Assembly: GCA_018340375.1 (NCBI GenBank)
Contig: JAFFJZ010000002.1
Span: 50,922,001-50,986,000, forward strand
DNA: 64,000 bases
Reading direction: 5' to 3'
DNA from: Gonatopus flavifemur
Taxonomy: Eukaryota > Arthropoda > Insecta > Hymenoptera > Dryinidae
Both the position numbers and the translations under genes were made by a program. Below are positions 11,301 through 24,145 of the stretch, in pieces; within the stretch, counting starts at the first letter, position 1, and the number at the start of each line of letters is the position of its first letter. The notes beneath the pieces were generated by a model that was not told where the DNA came from, did not search any database, and saw only the letters and a list, made by a program, of their open reading frames with translations.

Positions 11301-13890
11301 GGTTTTATATACATTTGTGTATACGTGGGTGTATATATTTCAACTGACCGTGGCGGCTAATTATTTCAACGAGGAGGATGAGAGGGTTGAAAAAATCACC
11401 TGCCGGATAGGAAAATATTTTTGTTTTCCGTTTACATTGCGTAGAACTCTCGTGTTCTCTGATTTTGCAATTTATGAATTTGACGAGGGGAAATTCTGTT
11501 GTTTGGAATCATCCGTCATTATCGGTTATTATTGGAAAGATCTGAGTACACGCGAACGAATAATTTTGTTTTTTTTGTGCCCTGGAATGAGGGGGAAAAA
11601 TTTCAAAGCTGAAAAATCATGGACCAATGGTAATGATGTCCTCATTATAATTCCATTCCTTTGATGATTATCGTGAGTATATTGATGTTAGTATATGAAT
11701 TGAACATTCCATTCGATATTCTCTGATTTCTGATTCGATAGAGAAATTTCAACTTCAGATCTTACTTTGAGCTTCAATACTCTTTCATTGAAGAATAAAT
11801 GCTTCAGAAGACAAATATTCTCAGGATTTAATTGCAGATTGACTCACGTTTTTGAGGTTTTGATAAGCGAAGAACAATTTTCTCAGTTTCGAATTTCCTC
11901 CCAGAACAGTAAATACCACAATACATCCTTTATTATCATGTTCCTTTGGAATTCATAATAGCGCATATTTAGAAAGTACAATTTTCGATCGTGGATGTAC
12001 CGAAAGGAGGAATAAACTCGATTCAAAACGATTTGTATGTGATGCGTTGGGATTGAAGAGGAGGAAAGAGCGCAGGAGAGGAAGAGAGGGTTGTTTCCAT
12101 ACTCCGACAATTTAATTCAGAAATCCGCTTTGATCTACGACCCAGTGCGTCTTGTTCGTAAAAGGAAAAGAGAAAACCCTTTCACAAAAGGGAAGTGAGG
12201 AAGTTGGAACTGATGTTCATGGCGGCCGTGATTAAGCATTTCATTCCGTTCTTTATTTTTGCTTATCATCAGTTCAATTGAATTCACAATGACGCCGGCC
12301 AGAGTTCCATCATCTTCCATCCTCTTTTCTCCGACAATTCGAATGCACGAATCGCAAATTATTCGTTTCATGAAAGATGTATTATTTTTCTCACCTCTTG
12401 GTCCGAATCGTGTATATCGTAAATACCCAGTGTTTCTTCTTCATTTCGAATAATTGAATTTTCGGATCAAATAAATTCTATTTGATTATAAACCTCGTAA
12501 GTGATTTATTTGCGACTAAAATCCAGGCAATCATATTAAATGAACAATTTATTTGTTATGTACACATATCGTTGTGCGGTTTGAATAAATATTTCATCGA
12601 TTCCAACGGGATTTCGTTCAATTAAATAAATAGACTCCCTCGGTACGTTTGTGTGGAAACAAATGCTGATGAAACAATATAATGAATTTCATGTAACATC
12701 ATTATTGTGTGTAAGTGAACGTCGTGAGAAGTGATTGTACGTCGTCGTGGAGTTTCAAGAACTCTTCCTTGAAAGAATTCAAATAATCCTATCCTCTTCG
12801 AAAGAATCTCAAAATTCAGTCAAATCCGATTCAAACGCTTCTTCCATGCGGTACTTCGCTCTCTTCATCTGCCGTAAATTTTTTGTTCTTTTTGAAAAAT
12901 GAGTTCTCGTGTTTTTATACTCCCAACTCTTTCTTGTCTCGCCGCTTTTCGTCCTTTTCTGATTTCCAAGAAGACCTCTTCCTCTCTGGGTACTCACCCC
13001 TCTCTCACTAATTTTTATTTTCCCACAAGCGGCGTTTTAAAAATTACCCTCCATCCCAACTCCCCACCCTCAGATCTCTACACTTGCTTTGCAGTCGAAG
13101 AGGGAGATTGCCTTTAAATACATAGGGGTAAAGTTGATTCTCCCCACCATATATCATCAGGCGAGAGAGAAAAACTCAGGAGAGTAGGGGTGAAAAAAAT
13201 GTGGAAGGATGGAGGAAGGAGGGGTAGGTAGAGAGGATCGTCGAGATGGGGTTACACGAATATTTCGAAACAAAAAAGAAATCAAAAGAGAGCGATGCGG
13301 AGAAGTTTTCAGAGGGGAATACAAGTATTTTACTCCAAAGGATTCTTTTGGATGTGTATTTGTCCCTTCCTTCTGTTCTCTGTTAGATTTTTCCTCCTTT
13401 CGTCGCTGTTTTTTCCTTTTCCTCTATTCTCCCTCATGGTTATCCGAATGTAACTTGATGTATCACTTGGCCGTGTCTGCGTCTATATTATTTCTATTCG
13501 AATTCGTATTTCCCGCCAAATATTCACTTAATCCTTTTTTTCGCGATTGAGTTTGTGACTTGTCTTACGCTCCCTTAATGAACATTGCAGGGCAAGTATG
13601 AAATTTATTCAACTTCTCGTAATTACTTTCATGCGATGATAAGTTTTCTTACGGATGGCTTCTGCAGGAATTATCATTGTTATTGCTTTGCCAAAACGAG
13701 TTCAGAAATCGCCTCTTTTTCTTCGTTTCAGACTTTTTTCATTCTATTGCGCGCTGTCTGGATATAATTTGGATGTTCACAAGACATTGATTTTCATTAC
13801 CCTATCTTTCGATGGGGTGCGTGAGGAATTTTCCGTATTTCAATGGAAATTTACTGCGGAATGATAGTAAAAATCCTATAAAGTTTGAAA
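11301..13890. other. Unique sequence with pyrimidine-rich patches; no gene recognised
   Basis: Open frames at 11242-11664 (140 codons) and 13209-13550 (113 codons) have no recognisable domain and lie in skewed-composition DNA. The strand-skewed patch at about 12850-13450 resembles the 10.1-11.3 kb island. No repeat families were seen. Confidence 0.3.
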
Positions 13891-13896
13891 TTTTCA

Positions 13897-13978
13897 GTGA
13901 AATTTCATGATAATTAATGGGATCGGAACCTTCCGGTTGCTGCGTACGGGAAAATCCCGATCATTTTTTTTACAGTGC
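13897..13978. mobile_element. Class B element terminus, probably truncated
   Basis: It ends TTTTTTTTACAGTG, the same end as the element at 4135, and both are followed by CAGCA. It holds a small inverted repeat, GGATCGG...CCCGATC. The left end (TTCAGTGAAATTTC) is a weak partner. Confidence 0.35.
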
Positions 13979-14104
13979 AGCAACGGAGAGGTAATTGTGC
14001 AGTGTTGAAGGAAAATGAAGTACCTTTTGACAAAATATGGAATCAAACATTTTTAAAGTATAAAACTGAATGAGATTTGAGATGTGATTATTATTTTGAA
14101 CAAT

Positions 14105-14214
14105 CCCCAGCATGTATGTACCATGGAACCCACCCTGGCCCAGCATGGGTCCCATCCTGCCAATATGGGCCCAAAACTGGGCCAGGGTGGGGCCAAAGTT
14201 CATACACGCCAGGG
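14105..14214. mobile_element. Class A element of the GGGCCCA-word family
   Basis: Left end CCCCAGCATGTATGTACC and inverted right end CCCTGGCGTGTATGAAC match, with AT flanking both sides. The interior is made of inverted GGCCCAGCATGGG, TATGGGCCC and CTGGGCCAGGG words. It is about 110 bp, non-coding, and the simplest complete member of the family represented at 48252 and 61489. Confidence 0.6.
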
Positions 14215-15625
14215 ATGTTGCAGAGTTTATTCAGCTCCTCCCGCAATAGAAGGTCGATTTACTCAACGAACATTTGAATTCTCCGGCCCTCTTTTCTAAA
14301 CATTTATTTTACCCGCCAGAATTTGGCTGATCACGGTACAAGAAGTGAAATTTCTGAATTCCCAAGTGACAAAATGATATAACAGATTATCCATAATAAT
14401 CTCTATGAAGAATTTGTTACTGAGTTCGAATCCTCGAGTCGTGAATTAACTTTTCTTCCCGGTAGTAGCGCGAGAGGAGAAAGAAAGCCGCATATCAGGC
14501 TGTTAAGGGAAGCATTTGCCTCTCCTATCTCTGGGGTGATAAATTATAGATCCCTCAGGGCGTTCAGAACCTTAAAAAACACCCAGCTCAACCTTTTTCC
14601 CAACCAATTTGAAAATCAAAACATTTAGACCGAGAGAATAAATTTCCATGGTACATAAAACTTTTCAAAATTCATCATGATCAAAAAATGAAACACGCAT
14701 GGTAGAAGAATAAATGAAGAGAGGAAGACGACAAAAATAAGAGTAATGTAACATAGCGGTAGACAATGGAATTATATTCCACAATTCACTCTGGCTCTGC
14801 TCATGATGTGTAATGAAATAATTGTATTCGAATAGACATACACCGTTGTTATCAACACTCCTCGCATATCATTTGAATACAAAAGAATAATCATTCAATG
14901 GTTTATCCACTGCCAACAACATTTTCTTATCATTTCAATCATTGCAAAACCATTTTTTATGAACAAAGAAAAGGAGATTTCATTTCTTTTCCTTCAAACA
15001 TACGTATCTATACGTGAATATTATATCTGTATAATGCATGTTTCAAGTATCGCAACGTAGTCGTCAGGACGAATGCGAGTGGAAGAAAAAATCTCTTGGT
15101 TAGTTACGAACGACTCCTTGTTGGCTAATGGAAATTCCAGGTATCAGCTCAGCGTATATAGGCACGCATGGTCTGGGAGGGAGAAAAGAGTGCAGGGAAT
15201 GGCAAAACGAAGGGAAAAGAGGCTACACCACACTCGGAAAAACGTAGAAACAAAAAAAATTGTCACTTTCAGCCTTTGCGCTTTTTGCATAATGCGCCCT
15301 GTGCGCTCTCACATTACGTCACAATCATCATCAGCATTCATAGAATAATTTCATTCTGGAGGGAAAAAGAGGAAAATGTAGGGGAGGGTACACGAACGCC
15401 AGCGAGGACAGAATCGACCTATCTGCCCATCACGGCTGACAGGTTTTCCACGAAACCATTTCAATTATCTCATCTTCCAAATTATTCGCTTGGCAGGAGA
15501 AGGGAGAAAGAGGAGAAGGTAATTTGCCAGTCTCTTGTCTCGGTCACTCGAGTCTTGATATCTTTTACCTTCGTCTTGGATATCTCAAGACAGAAGATAG
15601 ATATCGAATTCCCCGGGTGGAAATG
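14215..15625. other. Unique sequence, no gene recognised
   Basis: Overlapping frames at 15073-15348 and 15168-15626 are the longest, but they are composed of low-complexity charged residues without a known domain. Confidence 0.3.
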
Positions 15626-15700
15626 AAAATGGGTCCATTCTTGGCCCTGTACGAGCCAAAGTTGGAATGGTCTGGACCTGGGCAGGGTCTTGGATGAGTT
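15626..15700. repeat. Scrap of the GGGCC-word family
   Basis: GGGTCCATTCTTGGCCC, GAGCCAAAGTTGG and GGACCTGGGCAGGG follow one another. The words match those at 14105 and 61735, but no ends could be found. Confidence 0.3.
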
Positions 15701-16308
15701 CTTATCTGAAAGTGTTGGAGAAGCTCGGCGATTCGGTCAAGTTATACTAGGTTGTCTATTATTCATCATTATTGTGCCATAGACTCTGATGATTGCACGT
15801 GGGTCTGTCAGTGCCAGATTTCTGAGCCATAAATTCATCACATCGATCGTTAAAATATCAGGCAATGATTTTTTCTTGGCATTGAATACTAGTTCCAATA
15901 TGATGTTAATGTTCGAAAGTTTTGTTTCTATCGGTATGCACTTATTTGTCGCCACTTGCATTTGATCGATCATTTCTGATTTCTTGAATTCCCCATGGTA
16001 TCCACATAGCATCATTTTACAGGTCCATTAAAGGATTATTAGTGTTATTATAGGACCTCTCTTTCTATCTTACCGTTGTGTTTCTTTCTAACCAATGATG
16101 CAAATTATTTTCTTAATAAAAACACAATTCTAGACTGCGAATTTTCGATGGAGTATTCAATTGCCGATTAAATTGCAACCCTTGATGAGCCATATTCTGG
16201 TCGATGGTTGATAAATAATCTTTAACGATCCAGCACAGCTATATATCGGCTGAATATCAGGTGGTCGATTGTTGAACTGTTTGCCAGCCAGAAATGGAAC
16301 AGAAAATT

Positions 16309-16504
16309 CACGGAGAAAAAATAGTGATAATCATTAAATATGGACAGACCAAACTGCGCAATTGAGATAACCAAACGGCTCAATCGAAATTACGATACGC
16401 TTAGTTGAACCAACAATGCCTTCAGTTAGAATAACGATTCGATTGATTGTAGTGACCCAATGTTTCGTCCGTCCATATTTTACTATACCAGAGTTTTCTC
16501 TGTG
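16309..16504. mobile_element. Class B inverted-repeat element
   Basis: Left end CACGGAGAAAAAATAGTG and inverted right end CACAGAGAAAACTCTGG pair, followed inward by matching AATATGGACRGACSAAAC blocks on both arms. It is about 196 bp and non-coding. The interior holds several CGATTGAG/CAATTGAG words. Confidence 0.6.
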
Positions 16505-19430
16505 TGCCCCGTTGGTCTTTTACCAGCAACCTGCACACAGCAGTTGATTTTTCGCGGGCTCTCCATTACCGGACTTCCTGCACGAGTATGGAAATATTTC
16601 GTGCGAGTCAAGAATTCCAAATTGTTAAGCCAATGAGGCCGATTATCTTATTCGCGACAGTTCATTCATGTGACCAAAAGTTCACTGCCATGCGTGATGA
16701 TATCTCACGATTATCATCGGAAAGGCACATTGCGTATACAACATCCAAATATTTTTCTCACCGTTCAGTTGACATTTCCATAGGTTTTGCTCCTGAAAAA
16801 AAAGAAACAATAAAAAAAAAATATGATCCCAGTTCAAAAAGTGTTATATCCATTCGTTGGACATATCCCTACGCTGCGATGACATTTACAATGTATAATC
16901 GCATACGCGCATAGATAGAGCGATAAATATATACACTCTAGTATTTGAAATCCTAACAGCATCAAATAAGTGATTACCCGGATTACCATTCGGTCACGTG
17001 TGTATACCGTTTGTGGGATCACTTTTTTTCCTTCCTTTCTGACTGATCGATCAATACGCGCAAACACGTGAAATTTTTTGGATATAAAAAGTGGAGAATA
17101 ATTCGCATCGCACAGCTGGTGATGCGGAAACCCAGTTGATCAAACCGTTGAATTAATTCAACCATCGTGTTACGCGAGAGACAGAACAGGAAGTGGAAAA
17201 TGAACGACCAATGGTCGGCCTATTTCTCGGCCTAAAATTGATTAGACAATAGGAAGAGGAGGCAGCGGTAGCAACCGAATTTCCATCTCACCGCGAATCT
17301 TTCTTCCTCCCCTTGATAGCTTTCGTTTAGGTATCAAAAAAGAAAGATGGTGAAAAGGGATTTCATGTCGAATCCTCGTCGATATGAATTTCATTGAAAT
17401 TCGGTCAATGCGTTGAGTATTTTTTTTTCGTTATTCGCTCTGTAAACGGTTGAATCGATAATTTATTTGTATTCAGTAAATCTCTGTTTGGTGTAATTAG
17501 ATTTTTCAACGTGATTCAATGTTTTTCTATAAATATCAAATAAATTGGAATATATTTGTGTGTAGGCTGAATGATTTTAGGAATCCAATAATAAATATTT
17601 GTTCTTCTGGATTTCACTTGAAATGGAATTGAAAGAAACATTTTATTCGAACTCTGGTACAAAGCGCGCCAACTTTTGCAAAAGTAATCATGTTGGGTAT
17701 GAATCGTAAGGACTTTGAAATAAGTAGAATGAAGTGAGTATGGTCAGACAAAACTGACAAATCACCATCATAGTCGGAGATACTTGCACTGGAAGTCTGG
17801 TTCTTGTTGAATGGTTGACAATGGATTTCCTATGATAAGTACAATTATGGTCGATTGATGATTGAAAATCATTCCAAAATGAAGTATTTGAGGTTGATAA
17901 TGGCCTACGAATATATCGAGGATCTGTGCAGTCCGGAGCTGCGTTGACATTTTAAGTTCTGGTCATAAGTGGGAGTGAAATTTTGCCTCATTACTAAACC
18001 AATCGTCAGTTCCATACGTAGCTGATTATTCATCGTCATGACTGGACCTACGTCACCATCTAATAGTCGACTCTCAGTGAGTCATCTGACTGAGTATTAA
18101 CATCTGGGTCCTAGAGATGCACCATTATTGTGTCATTTGATAAACTGTGTGTAAATATCTCTAACCGGGCAATGCCTGACTAACGGGATTGTCTTATCGA
18201 TCATATTGAAATGAAGTGTTGCCAAATGATCTCCAGCAAACCGATTTCGTTGTCACTGCGTTTCTCTGGCTGTGCTTTGATCCACTGTGAGTATTTCAAA
18301 AAACGTTGGAGGAAAACTGAAATCATTCTCTTCCAGACATTATACGAGACCAAATGAAACGATAGAATATGTTGGTCCTTCAATTGTAAGCAAATTGAAT
18401 TGAAATGTTGATATATTCTGGATCAATGCAACGTCTGGAAGATGTAAACTTGTGAGCTTCTGATGGATCACAAGTAAAACTACTCGAATGGAAATGATTT
18501 GTGGCGATCCATAGCTTTTTTCAGAGCCTGACAAGGTCTACGAAATATCACGAATTATTTCTCCCAAGGTATTTTAATTTGAAAAGACTGTTTCGAAACA
18601 CATTATAATTTACATTTGAATCACTTCTGAACTAAATACCCCAAAAATTCCGATTGAACTTCATTTGATTCCCTAATCCTTTGAAAGTACTGAAATTCAA
18701 ATTTATTCACATCTCTCACTAATTGAAATCCATCCAAACTACGGCAACTCAAAGTACAAATTCGCTTCAGTATTCTCATCGAACACCCATGGAATTGGAA
18801 TTTACGATCAGTTAATCCATTCATTTTAACTAACATTGCCGAAGGAATCCTCAAATGCAGCTTTTAAAGGATCGTCGTTACATGACAATTTTTTTTGCTT
18901 TGTGTAAACGTTAGTACTGGATTTAAATATACAAATCCGCAGTTCGTTATGAAGAGCGAATACTTTGGATTGCATCATTAAAATTCAAGAAAACTTTTTC
19001 TATGCGTGGAAGAACATGTCGAGTTATAATAGTTGTCACGAAAAAGAAGGAAAGGAATAAACAAACCTCGAGAAAATCGAATCAGATTTTCTCTTATCGT
19101 GGAATATTAAGGTCAATTTCAACGCGAAATTTAAAATACAGTTTGTCTCTTGGATCGTCTTGGTGTTGTTGACCGTGTGAATATTGAGGGAGACACCCCT
19201 AACCGTGTAACACCATATCATCGATTCTCGTCGAAGGTCGAAGCACGCGATCGTTGAACGCCGAGCAAGGGAGAGAGATGGGATTTATAGAAGGAAGAAA
19301 GTGATAGGGGAGAGAGAAGAAGAGAATTCGGGATCGAAGCGATGACGTGAAAAGCGTGACGGAGCATCGAAAAATCGTAAGAGTAGAATTCGTGTATCGA
19401 TAGCCTTGAGTTGGAAAGTTCGAGAGTAGT
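16505..19430. other. Unique sequence; no gene confirmed
   Basis: Minus-strand open frames of 60-77 codons cluster at 17768-18854 with stops and frame changes between them. They could be a badly decayed gene, but none was recognisable, so none is annotated. No mobile element was seen. Confidence 0.25.
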
Positions 19431-20070
19431 TGTTATTTCATAATTGATCCCAAGCTCCCTAGGCGCCATCCTGTGCGTAAAAGTACTGCATACTGCGCAA
19501 CTCTTCCACCCTTTTCACCCTTCTTCCGTTCTCAATCCCTTGCCACCTCGGTGTTTCAAGAGCCCACCCTGCCGCGCCGTCGACCTCAGAGGGGAAAAAT
19601 ACACGACCAAGTGTACCAACGACACGGGTCGCTAGGTTGCAGCCAACAACCTCACCTTCACCATCAGTTGTATTCGCAGCAGTAGCAGCAGCAGCAGCAG
19701 CAGCAGCAGCATCAGTAGTAGTAGTAGTGGTAGTAGTAGGAGTAATATTAGTAGTAAGCGTAGTAGTAGTAGAAGTAGTAGTGGTAGTAAAATAATAGTG
19801 GTGGTGGAGGAAAATGTGGTGGGTACAAAAAGTACAACGTGTTCCGATTGGACCGTCGTGCTTTGGAGTAGGGCACCTTCCCGTTTCCCCTTAACACCAC
19901 TCCAACCTTCTCTCCATCCTTTCTTCTTGCTATCCAGCATCCGCGACTTGTATGCGTGGTACTCATACCAACTCGTAAAACTGCAACTCTGTTGTCGCCG
20001 CCGCCACCACCGCCACTGTTGCTGTGCGTCTTTGAAATCGACCAAACTTCCCCTACGCTTTCTATGAACA
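19431..20070. other. GC-richer island with trinucleotide repeats
   Basis: The island contains a (GCA)n/(GTA)n array (19676-19800), a GTGGTGGAGG run, and CGCCGCCGCCACCACC at about 20000. The open frame of 173 codons on the minus strand (19632-20153) is largely poly-leucine from the array and is not a plausible protein. A promoter-proximal or untranslated segment is possible but not shown. Confidence 0.35.
19676..19800. repeat. (GCA)n then (GTA)n trinucleotide array
   Basis: About nine GCA units precede interrupted GTA, GTG and ATA triplets. The array is imperfect toward the right. Confidence 0.9.
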
Positions 20071-20470
20071 GTATTTCTAAATAATTTTGAAATTTCCGCA
20101 AATGAATCTCTACTTGTTGAACAAAGTTTTGAATACTGCATATTGAACCTCAAATGAAAATTATTCGGGGAAAAAAATCATATCTCGTTCAATTTTAACA
20201 TGAATATTTCTCGGATAATTTGAAAGATGCTTTTCTCTCTAACATTTCAATTGGAGTTGAGTGGAGATGAATACAATAATAATTTCCTGTACATCAATGA
20301 TAAAAACAACTCAGGAATAGAGTTTTGTACACGCTTTCATTAGGAAATTCATTCTTTCTCGTGTTGGAAAAGTACAAAACTGTAGAGGAGTCACAAATCC
20401 TCCTGTGAACGCAGTTTTTTAAAGAAATTTCCACGAGAAGGACCTTGTAAAAAATATAGGGAGTTTTTCT

Positions 20471-20650
20471 TAACATCAGTGGTGGAGTTCATCCCCTAAT
20501 CGGAAGAAAATTGTCTTTCCCTCAAGAATAAGGTAATTTTCCTCTACTTTGAGGAACTATTTTGCCATTTGGGTGTTGAATCTTCCACAAATGAAGACAA
20601 AATCCACCAAAATGGGAGAACTCCGCTGCCATCATTTTTTTGGGGGGAAA
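20471..20650 (+). mobile_element. Copy 3 of the 3927-4135 element family
   Basis: The plus strand shares the ACTTTGAGGAACTATTTTG, GTGTTGAATCTTCCACAAATG (first 20 bases) and AATCCACCAAA blocks with the minus strand of the 3927 copy. The ends form an imperfect inverted repeat: GTGGAGTTCATCCC against GCGGAGTTCTCCC. Confidence 0.5.
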
Positions 20651-22940
20651 TTCCATAGCGTATAGAATCACAATGACTGATAATTACTAAAAGTAATTGA
20701 TTTATGAAAGAAAGTGAAATCATGATCTGCATTTGAGCACATTTATTTTCATCCCTTGCGAAACTGAGACGTAGAATACCGACGAATCAGTATCGATTTT
20801 CTCTGCTGATTTTTATTTTTTCCCTTCAAGTGAGTTTTTCACTCTAAAAAACGAGATGAACTGCTGTTCCTCGTGCATGGGATTTCGCTCTTTAGAAGTG
20901 AAATATTTATTTCTCCGAGAGTTGGTATCGCCACTGGGAGGAAATTTAAAAGATAATCGTTTCAGTTAATGAAATAATAGCACGGAGGACAACATTTTCG
21001 TTGAGTGTTGGGTCATTACTATACTGATATGCGAAAATTTACTCCGAAGGAAGAGAAATCGGTATGTGAAAAATTGAGCATTATTGCATTGTTAACGCGG
21101 TATTCACTTCAAAATTATCGTTCAAATTAGGATCGTGGAGAAATAACCACGGAAATTGAATTGGCGAGTGATGAAGAAAATTTGATTCTTGAAAAATGTT
21201 TTCATCAGTTCGAAAAGCGTCGGAAATATCGTTTGACCATCATAAGTGTAGTTCCCGCGGTATTTACATCGGTCAATTAATCTTTGATCTATCGTGGAGA
21301 ATATTCAGCAATAAAAATCAAAATTTCTCTTGCTTAATCAGCTATTCCAGCACTATGCATTAACGCATTAATGCTTCCTTTTGCTTTTGTAACTCTGTAT
21401 TCCACTAAGCAGGGGAATGCTCGCTTAAGTACAGACTTAACTCTTCAGTACAAAATCAATACCATCGGGTGCGACTGGTGTTTCATTTGCAGGAAATACC
21501 GGATAAACACATAAAATGTTGAGTATGGGATGTCCCAAAGGTTTGATACCTGCTCTTTCTAAATTTGAAGGGAGATCGAGGACATTTCGATGAGTAAATC
21601 CATAGTAAATTGCTATCGGTACGATTCAATATGAAATACACCTATGGTTGGATAGTTGAATACGTCATAAAGTTGATTTCAAGAGCACATACGTGAGTGT
21701 GGTTTAAAGATGATAGTTATACCCAATATAGAGTGGCTTTGTGCAAGTAATCTCCGTACACTGCAAATGAAAATTTATCCGAAATTGTTTTTCATTATTC
21801 AAATTTATCTATTAATCATTCGTACTGTAATAAAACTTTCCGATATATGGAATTGGATTTTCCAACTCCTCGTGAATCTGTTTCCTTCAGTATTTTTCGA
21901 AATCAGTATAACAGGATTCTCATAATGCCTTATGAAATGTGAGAGATCGTGTGATTTAATTTTATCAAATCGAATAAATGTTGAATGAGGAAGGAGATGA
22001 TATGATATTTCGAAGCAGGAAAAAAACGATTTTTATTCCCTACTTGTTTTTCGTATTCTTTCAAAACCTGAGAGTAAGATCCCTTAATTTATAGATCGTT
22101 ATTCCGTTCCATACTTGTGCAGGAACATCGTTCGATTGAACGAATTGACATTCATGCCCGCAGTTTTTCATCGCATCGGAGGGAAACGATCGATCATATC
22201 AGGAATTCGAATACCCAGAGGGGGAAAAATTGTCTAGTCAAATGAAGTGAAAAGTTGAGTCTCCTTAAATGAAAATTCCATCAATCCAAATCAATAGAAT
22301 TTTTTTTTTATTCAAATTACAATTCAAATAAATTTCTCCGTTCAACAATTCAGACGAATTTTGCGATTTTCCACTGCCAACAGATCTGAATAATTCACCT
22401 AAATATACTTCAGATCCTTTTTTGGCATTGGATGTATGATAATGTAAATAAAATAGAAAAGTGGTGAATGTTTGGTGATCCAAGTTGATACTTGGATAGT
22501 AGCGGTAGATTGAAACATCACTTCATCTGATACGATAATTTTTTCCACGCCTTTGCATTACTTTTGTTGAGGAAAATCACTCATTGTTGATACATCAGTT
22601 AAAAATTACGACTGCGTCGTGATTCTTCACATAAACATTCATACGTCGTTTGTGACGATTGAAAATATGGAAAAGATTCCATGGATCAATTCATGAACCC
22701 ACTGTAATCCAGTTGAGTGATAGAGGGAGAGAACGCTAGAGGGTCCACGAAAATTTGGACGCAGTAAACAGATCGTAAGAGGCCGTTAACGATAGACAAT
22801 GGTGGAGAATTGATTACCACTGATGTTTATAATTCAAAATGAATCCCCTAATTCGATCGATATAATTCTTTTATCGATTTAGGTTATTTGGAATTTTCGT
22901 TGTATCGAACGCGATATGATTTCGTAACATCTCGTGCGAT
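20651..22940. other. AT-rich unique sequence, nothing recognised
   Basis: No repeat, RNA or coding signal could be supported in this 2.3-kb stretch. Confidence 0.35.
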
Positions 22941-22943
22941 TTT

Positions 22944-23455
22944 AGAGGGGAAAATCAACTGTGACAACGAAATGTAATGCTGTTTTGTAACTTCTGCTGT
23001 CACAAGAATTTTATTCTCATCGGTAAAGATTTTTCATCTTTTGGAGTTCAACAATTCGACTGTTGTAGCCAAGCTTTGTTAGTGTATTGCATTTGATACT
23101 TGTCAAATAAATCTGAGATTACGCACGGAGCAACAAATTTGCTGACGAAGCAGATCGAGTTATTATATATGGGAGAGCAAATCTTTTTCCTAACCTGGCT
23201 GAAAATTCGTTGCCACAGCTAACTGAATTGCTGAGAGAGAGCAGCATGATTAACTGAAACAGCATATTCCTCTCTAGGCTAGCAAAATTTTCAATATTAT
23301 ATACAGAACGGCGACAAATTTTCTTGCAGAAGTTCATATTTTTTGTTGTCACAGCTGAAACGATTGCTGTGATCGCAAATGATTTACTGCCCCAACACAA
23401 ATCACCCAGCAACATCAGATTTTGTTGTCACAGTGAACTCTTCCTCCTTACATTC
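22944..23455. mobile_element. CTGTGACAGC-word element, copy 1
   Basis: The left end GAGGGGAAAATCAACTGTG and the inverted right end (GAGTTCACTGTGACAAC) match the long terminal inverted repeats of the copy at 33849-34405. The interior alternates TTGCTGTGA, CACAGCTAAC and GTCACAGCTG words in both orientations. It is about 510 bp with no coding capacity. Boundaries are accurate to roughly 10 bp. Confidence 0.55.
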
Positions 23456-23463
23456 TCAAATTA

Positions 23464-23885
23464 TACTGAGAAAGAAGATGTGGTTGATATATGCCCAACC
23501 AAAATGTTTTGTTGGTTCAACTAAAAATTTAGTTGGTTGTACTAAAATTTGATGATGCCAACCAAAAAGATCCTACCAAATCACTTATGATTCTTTGAAC
23601 TACCAAAATCACTTCCCAGACAGTACAACGTGCCACTGGAACGTTTATGGAAGGTTTATAGAACGTAGGGAAGGTTTTCTGAACGTTCAGAAAACGTCCC
23701 ACAGACACATTGTGCTGTCAGGGTTCTAGTTCAAAGAATCAAAAGCGATTCGGTAAGATGATGTGCTCAGCGCAGCCGGATTTTGATTAGACCCATCAAA
23801 TATTTGGTTATACCAACAAAAAAGCTTTCTTGGGCATATGACAACAAAATGTTTTAGTAGGTACAGCAAAACAATATCCTCAGTG
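23464..23885. mobile_element. Class B foldback element, interrupted at its centre
   Basis: Ends are TA|TACTGAGAAAG on the left and, inverted, CACTGAGGATATTG on the right, with TA outside both. Left-arm blocks TGCCCAACCAAAA and TGATTCTTTGAACTA have inverted partners in the right arm. A second inverted-repeat element (23615-23723) sits in the middle, with 151 bp of host on one side and 162 bp on the other. Without the insert the host is about 310 bp. Confidence 0.6.
23615..23723. mobile_element. Small class A element nested in 23464-23885
   Basis: Terminal inverted repeats are CCCAGACAGTACAACGTG and CCCTGACAGCACAATGTG, with TT on both sides. The interior has repeated GAACGT and GGAAGG words and a TTTTCTGAACGTTCAGAAAA palindrome. 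The right-end core GACAGCACA resembles the ends of the elements at 34814 and 36124. Confidence 0.65.
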
Positions 23886-24145
23886 TATCTGTGATAAGAA
23901 AATCGTATCAGATTCCGGGTCCTCAGTTATTTTCAGCACCTAATCAAGGCCTGATCAGGGCCCTTACCAGGCCCTGAACAGAGCTCGGGAATGCCACGAT
24001 TCATTTCTACCCAAGATTCAATACTATTTGACAAAATTCAAAAATTTCCTTCCGACGACGAGGGTTTAATGTTCGCATGATTAATATTATTTAAATGAAA
24101 GCTGAATTTCCTCCCCTCAGAGTTTGAGACTGCAAAATTTTATTG

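Noticed and set aside
11242..11664. 140-codon open frame on the plus strand
   Set aside because: It starts in a low-complexity island and has no known family. The reading frame crosses a sharp composition change.
14420..14440. GTTCGAATC B-box-like sequence
   Set aside because: No A box lies about 44 bases upstream and no cloverleaf arms are present.
15168..15626. 152-codon open frame on the plus strand
   Set aside because: The charged, low-complexity translation overlaps another frame on the same strand and has no recognised motif.
17768..18854. Cluster of minus-strand frames suggesting a decayed gene
   Set aside because: No two pieces join into a recognisable family, and stops and frame changes are as frequent as in unconstrained DNA.
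19632..20153. 173-codon leucine-rich frame
   Set aside because: It is a translation of the GCA/GTA trinucleotide array.
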